A stretch of DNA of 10,345 nucleotides from Bacillota bacterium (GTDB taxonomy: Bacteria; Bacillota; Thermosediminibacteria; Thermosediminibacterales; Thermosediminibacteraceae): the NCBI GenBank assembly GCA_003242255.1, contig QGUT01000049.1, positions 1-10,345 of the forward strand. Direction: 5' to 3'. Positions 6,114-10,345 of this stretch are shown here, piece by piece. The notes beneath the pieces were generated by a model, which did no database searches, was not told the origin of the DNA, and saw nothing but the letters and a program-made list of their open reading frames with translations. The stretch's first letter is position 1. Every line of letters begins with the position of its first letter. The position numbers and the translations under genes were made by a program.

Positions 6114-7430
6114 TTAATCTTTGTTTGCTGCAGTTTCTTCAGTCTCCAAAAGTTGGTTTTCATACATTTTGAAGAAGGGATAATATATCACTGCAGCAAT
6201 TGCCAAGTTAATTAACTGCAGGACGGCTCCTTGCCAATGCCCTCCTGTGGATAAAAATCCTCCAAAAAGCACAGGAACAGTAAACGGAAGCTGGATTAAA
6301 GGCCTTGGAACTATATTTAAGGCGAAAGCAATGTAGTTTATTGTTACAACTACAGCCGGAGCCAGTATAAATGGTATCATCAAAATGGGATTCAAAACAA
6401 TTGGTGCTCCAAATATAATAGGCTCGTTTATATTAAATATTGCAGGTATCAACGCGGCCTTTCCAATTGTCCTCAATTGAGTAGAAGCAGAAAGCAAGAA
6501 CATTATAACGAGCGGCCAGGTTGTGCCGGAACCGCCAATATGGGTAAACATATGGAAAAACGGTTCGGTGACGATTCCCGGCAGCGGCAAACCTTTCGCA
6601 GCCGCTTCTGCGTTTAAGGCAAGCTGAGTCATCCAAAAAGGATAAGCGATGGATGAAACTACATTCATGCCATGTATACCTAGTGACCACAGCAGCATCA
6701 TCAGTATTATTTCTGCGAGAGCTGCGGGATATGAATTTGACGCTGCTACAAGGGGTTTAAACAAGTCGAGCACCAGTTGGGGGAGTGTTGTATTGAATTT
6801 CGACCATACTATCCACTCGATAATCCATGCCGACACAACCATTACAAGCATTGGTACAAGGGCCAGAAAGCTTCTTACAACATAGGGCGGTACGCCTTCC
6901 GGCATCTTTATGACCAAACCTTTTTCGTTGAAAAACTTAACAACTTTGGCTGAAATGATACCTATAATTATAGCTACGAACAATCCCTGCCCGCCAAGAT
7001 AATTTAACACATCTCCAAAGGCAACTTTTGTTATATCGGTCACTGGAAAGCTAGTTATTATAAAGGCAAGCGACGAAATTATACCAGTCATAGTTTCGTC
7101 GAGGTCCCATCTTGTAGCAAGGCTGTAAGCAGTGCCATAAGCCACCATTATGGCCATAATATTAAAGGTGAGCTGAAAAGGTATCAAAATTTGTGCTGCG
7201 ATGGGTTTTATTGCATCAGCCCAAGCTCTTATTAGCCAGAAATTGAGCCCTTCTGGCGGGTTTGCGATAATTAAGAATATTGCACCAGTCAATATTACAG
7301 GCAGTGCAAAACTTGAAAAAGCATCTCTGATAGACTGTAAATATACGTTTTGGGCAAATCTTGCCAGAAATGGCATGAGCGAAGTTTCCATCCACTTCAT
7401 AAACGAACTATTGGAAACCCTTTTGCTCAT
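6114..7430 (-). CDS. licC: PTS cellobiose-family EIIC permease
   Basis: A 438-residue membrane protein that binds and translocates the sugar while it is phosphorylated by EIIB. It has many hydrophobic helices plus the PTS_EIIC (PF02378) Lac/cellobiose signatures: KMPEGVPPYVVRSF (about 175-188), WSLGIHGMNVV (about 248-258, His253), HIGGSGTTW (297-305) and NINEPIIFGAPIVLNP (333-348, Glu336). His253 and Glu336 match the ligand-site His and Glu known from the structure of the diacetylchitobiose transporter ChbC, so the transport core appears intact. The chosen start is ATG 7428-7430, directly after a strong GGGGAGGGG. A longer reading from 7472 would overlap the IIB gene and add 14 non-homologous residues. 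It lies 13 nt after IIB. The substrate cannot be set from sequence alone; a beta-linked disaccharide is likely. Confidence 0.95.
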   Translation of the reverse strand: MSKRVSNSSFMKWMETSLMPFLARFAQNVYLQSIRDAFSSFALPVILTGAIFLIIANPPEGLNFWLIRAWADAIKPIAAQILIPFQLTFNIMAIMVAYGTAYSLATRWDLDETMTGIISSLAFIITSFPVTDITKVAFGDVLNYLGGQGLFVAIIIGIISAKVVKFFNEKGLVIKMPEGVPPYVVRSFLALVPMLVMVVSAWIIEWIVWSKFNTTLPQLVLDLFKPLVAASNSYPAALAEIILMMLLWSLGIHGMNVVSSIAYPFWMTQLALNAEAAAKGLPLPGIVTEPFFHMFTHIGGSGTTWPLVIMFLLSASTQLRTIGKAALIPAIFNINEPIIFGAPIVLNPILMIPFILAPAVVVTINYIAFALNIVPRPLIQLPFTVPVLFGGFLSTGGHWQGAVLQLINLAIAAVIYYPFFKMYENQLLETEETAANKD

Positions 7431-7435
7431 AGAGT

Positions 7436-7444
7436 CCCCTCCCC
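7436..7444 (-). promoter_or_regulatory. Ribosome binding site that fixes the IIC start
   Basis: GGGGAGGGG on the minus strand overlaps the TAG stop codon of the IIB gene (7444-7446) and lies five nucleotides before ATG 7428-7430. The arrangement favours reinitiation after IIB and argues against the upstream ATG at 7470-7472. Confidence 0.75.
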
Positions 7445-7770
7445 TAAGCTCCTTGTTCATTTTTATTGGCAAGTTCCATCATTTGGTTGAGAATTTTTTT
7501 GCCGTCCATCAGCGCAAAGGCCTGCATATCAACAACATCCACAGGTATATTGTATTTTGAAGCTATTGATTCGATTTCTTTTTTAAGATGCCTTACCTGG
7601 GGTTCCAGTAAGACCACATCATAAGCTTCAGCCTTTTTTTTGAATTCTCCTGTTCCACCGGCGTCCACTACGACGTCAAGACCCTGTTTTTTAGCTTCAT
7701 CTGTAACTTTCTTCGCGAGGGCGCTCGATGTCGCTCCCCAGCTGCACAATATTAATCCGCGTATAGCCAT
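7444..7770 (-). CDS. licB: PTS cellobiose-family EIIB component
   Basis: A 108-residue cytoplasmic phosphotransfer protein that passes phosphate from EIIA to the sugar at EIIC. The N-terminal P-loop-like motif LILCSWGATSSAL contains the phosphorylated Cys9 after the first beta strand, as in IIB-cellobiose (PF02302). DVVLLEPQVRHLKKEI (about 51-66) and IPVDVVDMQAFALMDG (about 74-89) are typical of the rest of the fold. The ATG at 7768-7770 follows AAAGGAGG at a rather long spacing of 12 nt. A TATAAT between this site and the ATG is too close to act as this gene's promoter. It lies 23 nt after the small membrane-protein gene and 13 nt before IIC, and is probably co-transcribed with the regulator gene upstream. 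Confidence 0.95.
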   Translation of the reverse strand: MAIRGLILCSWGATSSALAKKVTDEAKKQGLDVVVDAGGTGEFKKKAEAYDVVLLEPQVRHLKKEIESIASKYNIPVDVVDMQAFALMDGKKILNQMMELANKNEQGA

Positions 7771-7793
7771 GTATTATACACGCCTCCTTTTAG

Positions 7794-8015
7794 TTATATT
7801 TTTTTGTTTTTTAAGTTGCAGTCGTATAATTGTATCATCCTTATAGCATATCTCTGTATAGCTGCTATAAGAAAGATAAAAATACCGCCGCATATTAGGA
7901 TTTTGACACCGTTGAAAAAATTTTGTTTAAACATATAATAAAAACCGGTAAGCCCCCACACGATAGATAAAAGAATAAAAAATATTTTCCTTTGACTTGT
8001 AGATATGTTAAACAC
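7794..8015 (-). CDS. Uncharacterised 73-residue two-helix membrane protein in the PTS operon
   Basis: I do not recognise this family. The product has a short polar start, a hydrophobic segment at about residues 11-29 (IFFILLSIVWGLTGFYYMF), a short loop with K and N, a second segment at about 37-55 (VKILICGGIFIFLIAAIQ), and a basic, lysine-rich tail ending LKNKKI. The start is GTG at 8013-8015, 12 nt after the regulator's TGA, with GGGTGA four nucleotides upstream, a modest ribosome binding site. It sits between the regulator and the IIB gene, all in the same direction with gaps under 25 nt, so it is very probably translated as part of the operon. It has no PTS motif. It could be a small accessory subunit of the permease or an unrelated membrane peptide; nothing in the sequence decides. 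Confidence 0.65.
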   Translation of the reverse strand: MFNISTSQRKIFFILLSIVWGLTGFYYMFKQNFFNGVKILICGGIFIFLIAAIQRYAIRMIQLYDCNLKNKKI

Positions 8016-8027
8016 ATTATCACCCTG

Positions 8028-10106
8028 TCAAATCGTTCTTTTTATTTCCTCATAATATTTTTTCAACAACGCTTCCTTCACTTTTTGTTTTGCTGCTTCT
8101 TCAGAAGATGCACTATTTAATGCTTCCACAAACATGTCATTTTCAATAAAAGAAGCGCTTAAAGCTCCCAGTACTTCTATGCTCTCGGTGTCTTCCTGAG
8201 GAGCCAGCATCAAAAAAGCAGTTTTTATCTTTTCGTACCCTTCAGCGAGGTTCTTCATCCTTATTTCGCCAATGACTCTCCCGATAGCCAGCAGAGGAAA
8301 TTTTATATTGTTCGCTGTGCAGTGGTAAATTACAAACCCTTTATTCGGTAAAACTATCCTGCCAAGGCTCTCCCGATCTAAAAGCCTCTTTTTTACTTTT
8401 ATTAGTTGATTTTTATTTATAAGTTTTCGGTTCTGCAAAGCTCCGAGTAATTCGTCTATAATTTCTTCAGAATTCTTGCCCTCCACAGAAGTAAAAACTA
8501 CGGCGTCGCAAAGCTGCAAAATTCTTTTTCCGAAGTATGCAAGGTGTAGCACTTTTTGTTCCCAATTTCCCTCTTTCGTTTCTTTTGCCTCATATTCAAC
8601 GATAAAGTCAGTATTCAGAGCCTTTTTTAAATTTTCGACGTCTTCTTTTAACAGCAATGGATTTACGACCACTACTTTTTTATCTTCAATGTTGAGAGGG
8701 ATTGTGGATACTATAAGGTCTATATCCTCTCTATCTTTTATGCCTTTTAGCTTTAAACTAGAAATAACGTCAACGATATTCATTTGTGGGAATTTTTTGA
8801 GCTTCGAGAGGAGCATTCTTGAAGTACCTATTCCACTCGCGCATACAACCACTATGTTGTATTTTCTGGCATCATTTTTCATCCTTTCCAAAGCAGCACC
8901 GAAGTGCATTGCCACATACCCTACTTCATCTTCGGGAACTTCAACACCCAATTTTTCTCTTAAGACATCGCAGATTTTGTCGGTTTTTTCAAAAAGCGAA
9001 GGATACCTTGATTTTATATCTTTAATGATAGGATTCCTGATATCCAATCCAGTTTTAAGCCTGTATAATGCAGGAGTCAGATGCGTTTTTAAGCCTTCTT
9101 CCAAGACTTTATCTTTCGAAAAATCAATTCCAAAAACTTCTTCTGCTTTTTGAATCATATCTTGTGCAATACCCTCTACCTCTTCACAACTATACCCTCC
9201 AGCGCTTGCGCGATATTTCGCACCCATGAGGTGAACTGTCACGTAACCTATCTCATCTTCGGGTATTATCAGGCCCAATTCTTCCTCTAAATACTCGACC
9301 AATTTTCTTGCGAGGTTATACTCTTCCGTTTTTTTCAATTGCCTTAAATTTTCTTCCCCCATTTCGATCGATTCGCCATTTTTTAACCTCTTTACAGCCA
9401 AAGCAAGGTGGACAATTAGTCCCACATATGAACTTTCGACTATATCGTAATCTATCTCTTTTTCAAGCCTCAAAATGGCTTTTTCTATTTTAGTCACTAT
9501 ATCGTAGTCGATCAGGTTCAACAGCATGTCTTTTCTAAAATGCCCCGTTCTCAAGAAATCCACCAAATCGGAAGTATCATAGTTCTCATATAAAAAGGTA
9601 GCTATAGCCTTTCTGAATGAATTTTCACTTCCTGAAACAAATACTCCAAAACCCGGTTTTGCAATTAATGTAAGTCCATGGTTATTGAGCCACTTTTCCA
9701 ACTCCTTCAAATCATAACTTATAGTAGGCGGAGTTACGTTAAATTTACGGCTAAAATATTCCAATTTTACAGGTTCTTTAATTTGCAACAACTCAGATAA
9801 TATGAGTTTTCTTCTCTCCTTTGAATCGATACTTGATTTATAACCTGTAATGTCGAGCTTTAATTTTTCAATATCCGTTATATTTCCTTCAATAGTAAGG
9901 TTTTTCGCTTTATTTTTGATCTTTAAATTATAATCCACCAAAAATCCATTTATGGCGGCAATTTCCCTGTAAGCCGTCCTCTTGCTTATATTAAAATTCC
10001 TGCAGATATCTTCGATTTCCAAGTTCGGACTTGTTAGTATAGATTTCAAAATATTAATCTGCCGCCAGTTTAACTTAACCTTCCTTCCGCTGCCCTTTTG
10101 GGTCAT
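8028..10106 (-). CDS. licR: LicR/ManR-type PTS-regulated transcriptional activator (HTH-PRD-PRD-EIIB-EIIA)
   Basis: A 692-residue cytoplasmic regulator. Domains in order: DNA-binding helix-turn-helix (about 12-55, with DICRNFNISKRTAYREI as recognition region); a second winged-helix-like part (about 97-157, with FNVTPPTISYDLKEL); PRD1 (His233, His292); PRD2 (His342, His401); an EIIB-Gat/Bgl-like domain with active Cys422 in VVVCASGIGTSR; and a C-terminal EIIA-mannitol-like domain with His595 in VIYHCTA. All expected phosphorylation residues are present, so it should respond both to HPr-dependent activation and to phosphorylation by the sugar-specific EIIB. LicR-type proteins usually activate their own PTS genes rather than act as RNA antiterminators. 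The ATG at 10104-10106 lacks a well-spaced ribosome binding site: AGGTGAG is about 14-15 nt upstream, so an earlier non-standard start (ATT, three codons up) cannot be excluded. It is the first gene of the operon. The target sugar is unknown. Confidence 0.93.
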   Translation of the reverse strand: MTQKGSGRKVKLNWRQINILKSILTSPNLEIEDICRNFNISKRTAYREIAAINGFLVDYNLKIKNKAKNLTIEGNITDIEKLKLDITGYKSSIDSKERRKLILSELLQIKEPVKLEYFSRKFNVTPPTISYDLKELEKWLNNHGLTLIAKPGFGVFVSGSENSFRKAIATFLYENYDTSDLVDFLRTGHFRKDMLLNLIDYDIVTKIEKAILRLEKEIDYDIVESSYVGLIVHLALAVKRLKNGESIEMGEENLRQLKKTEEYNLARKLVEYLEEELGLIIPEDEIGYVTVHLMGAKYRASAGGYSCEEVEGIAQDMIQKAEEVFGIDFSKDKVLEEGLKTHLTPALYRLKTGLDIRNPIIKDIKSRYPSLFEKTDKICDVLREKLGVEVPEDEVGYVAMHFGAALERMKNDARKYNIVVVCASGIGTSRMLLSKLKKFPQMNIVDVISSLKLKGIKDREDIDLIVSTIPLNIEDKKVVVVNPLLLKEDVENLKKALNTDFIVEYEAKETKEGNWEQKVLHLAYFGKRILQLCDAVVFTSVEGKNSEEIIDELLGALQNRKLINKNQLIKVKKRLLDRESLGRIVLPNKGFVIYHCTANNIKFPLLAIGRVIGEIRMKNLAEGYEKIKTAFLMLAPQEDTESIEVLGALSASFIENDMFVEALNSASSEEAAKQKVKEALLKKYYEEIKRTI

Positions 10107-10138
10107 TTTCTTAATAATTGCTCACCTACCCTCTCTTT

Positions 10139-10167
10139 ATTATATATGTAAAAACTCCATTAATCAA
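10139..10167 (-). promoter_or_regulatory. Predicted sigma-A promoter of the regulator-PTS operon
   Basis: Minus strand: -35 TTGATT (10162-10167, four of six), a 17 bp spacer and -10 TATAAT (10139-10144, perfect). Transcription would start near 10132, about 25 nt before the ATG. The promoter lies about 50 nt downstream of the predicted 3' splice site of the group II intron. I saw no clear second promoter directly before the IIB gene. Confidence 0.72.
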
Positions 10168-10221
10168 CGGAAAGATGTAAATACGCTGGCATAAATCATC
10201 TTGCCATATTCTTAATAAATA

Positions 10222-10254
10222 GAGTAGGAGGGGGCGGCTAACCCCCGTCCTCTC
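10222..10254 (-). other. Group II intron domain VI-like hairpin with bulged branch-point A
   Basis: Minus strand: GAG-AGGA-C-GGGGG pairs with CCCCC-TCCT-A-CTC around a TTAGCCG loop. The unpaired A (complement of 10225) lies between two paired blocks, six nucleotides before the predicted intron end. That is the position of the lariat branch-point adenosine in Ll.LtrB. Confidence 0.72.
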
Positions 10255-10255
10255 A

Positions 10256-10290
10256 CACCACCGGACATGCGGGTCCGCATCCGGCGGTTC
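10256..10290 (-). other. Group II intron domain V-like hairpin
   Basis: 35 nt on the minus strand. A lower helix pairs ACCGCCGGA with TCCGGTGGT (one G-U). A two-nucleotide TG bulge on the 3' side separates it from an upper helix TGCG/CGCA closed by a four-base loop GACC. The size, the 3'-side two-base bulge and the four-base loop match domain V. The catalytic triad is best read as CGC if the G-U pair is aligned to that of Ll.LtrB, but this assignment is uncertain. Confidence 0.72.
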
Positions 10291-10345
10291 ACCAAGCTTG
10301 ACGAAGAGTTTGGTAGCGTTCGACTAAGCTCGTCAGGCCCTGGGA

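Larger units (their letters stand above)
10219..10345 (-). mobile_element. 3' end of a group II intron (runs off right edge)
   Basis: The minus strand from the right edge reads through a domain V-like hairpin (10256-10290) and a domain VI-like hairpin (10222-10254) and ends in ACTCTAT, close to the ACTTCAC end of Ll.LtrB. The predicted 3' splice junction is after 10219. The layout GAACCGCC..GGTGGTGTGAGAGG..CCCCCTCCTACTC is the one I know from 3' ends of reverse-transcriptase-bearing group II introns in Firmicutes. The about 55 nt before domain V would be domain IV or the maturase end. One frame is open to a TGA in GGTGAACC, but it is too short to identify. The intron body, maturase and 5' exon are outside the window, so whether the element is complete cannot be said. 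Confidence 0.75.

Noticed and set aside
7431..7472. Longer EIIC starting at ATG 7470-7472
   Set aside because: It overlaps the IIB gene, adds residues unlike the family, and would bury the strong GGGGAGGGG site that serves ATG 7428-7430.
7750..7765. TATAAT between the IIB ribosome binding site and its ATG as a promoter
   Set aside because: The real hexamer lies at about 7773-7778, only a few bases before the start codon and downstream of the Shine-Dalgarno site, so it cannot drive IIB translation; probably chance in AT-rich DNA.
10176..10191. Possible CcpA (cre) site upstream of the PTS promoter
   Set aside because: TGTAAATACGCTGGCA has TG and CA ends and a central CG-like step, but spacing and several positions deviate from the 14-bp cre consensus; too weak to call.
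1..10345. CRISPR array, tRNA, rRNA or transposase
   Set aside because: I scanned for regularly spaced direct repeats, tRNA-like ends and transposase motifs, and found none inside the window; the only mobile sequence is the intron end at the right edge.

Overview
The window looks like a chromosomal segment of a low-to-moderate-GC Firmicute, probably an anaerobic clostridial or Thermoanaerobacterales-type organism. Evidence: the canonical Firmicute cdaA-cdaR-glmM cluster, strong AAGGAGGTGA-type ribosome binding sites, frequent GTG and TTG starts, sigma-A-like promoters, a selenocysteine-encoding selD, and a Lac/cellobiose-family PTS run by a LicR/ManR-type regulator. This is inferred from gene content only; no rRNA is present to place it.

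All genes but one lie on the minus strand. Reading each unit in its own direction: (1) 2570 to 1 is cdaA (c-di-AMP synthase), cdaR (its YbbR-repeat regulator) and the start of glmM (phosphoglucosamine mutase), with an extended -10 promoter just upstream of cdaA. (2) 3476 to 2637 is a secreted/membrane protein with a bactofilin-like repeat region, with its own promoter. (3) 5325 to 3611 is selD followed by plsY, with a consensus promoter in front of selD and an intrinsic terminator after plsY. selD contains an in-frame TGA at its catalytic position, followed by a SECIS-like hairpin, so the real gene extends about 30 codons upstream of the longest uninterrupted reading frame. (4) 5470 to 5748, on the plus strand and divergent from selD, is a DUF3343-type putative Se/S carrier protein. 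It pairs with selD as a small selenium-metabolism locus.

A bidirectional terminator at about 5741-5779 separates this GC-richer half from a visibly AT-richer unit. (5) 10106 to 5778 is a PRD-containing PTS regulator, a 73-residue two-helix membrane protein I do not recognise, then PTS IIB, IIC and IIA of the Lac/cellobiose family, apparently one operon from a promoter at 10139-10167. The regulator carries its own EIIB-like and EIIA-like domains and would sense PTS phosphorylation state. No phospho-glycosidase is in the window, so the sugar is undetermined. (6) 10219 to the right edge is the 3' end of a minus-strand group II intron, with domains V and VI, directly upstream of the regulator's promoter.

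The most notable items are the Sec-encoding selD with its SECIS and divergent DUF3343 partner, the group II intron end abutting a compositionally distinct PTS operon, and the unrecognised small membrane protein inside that operon. I found no convincing wholly new system.
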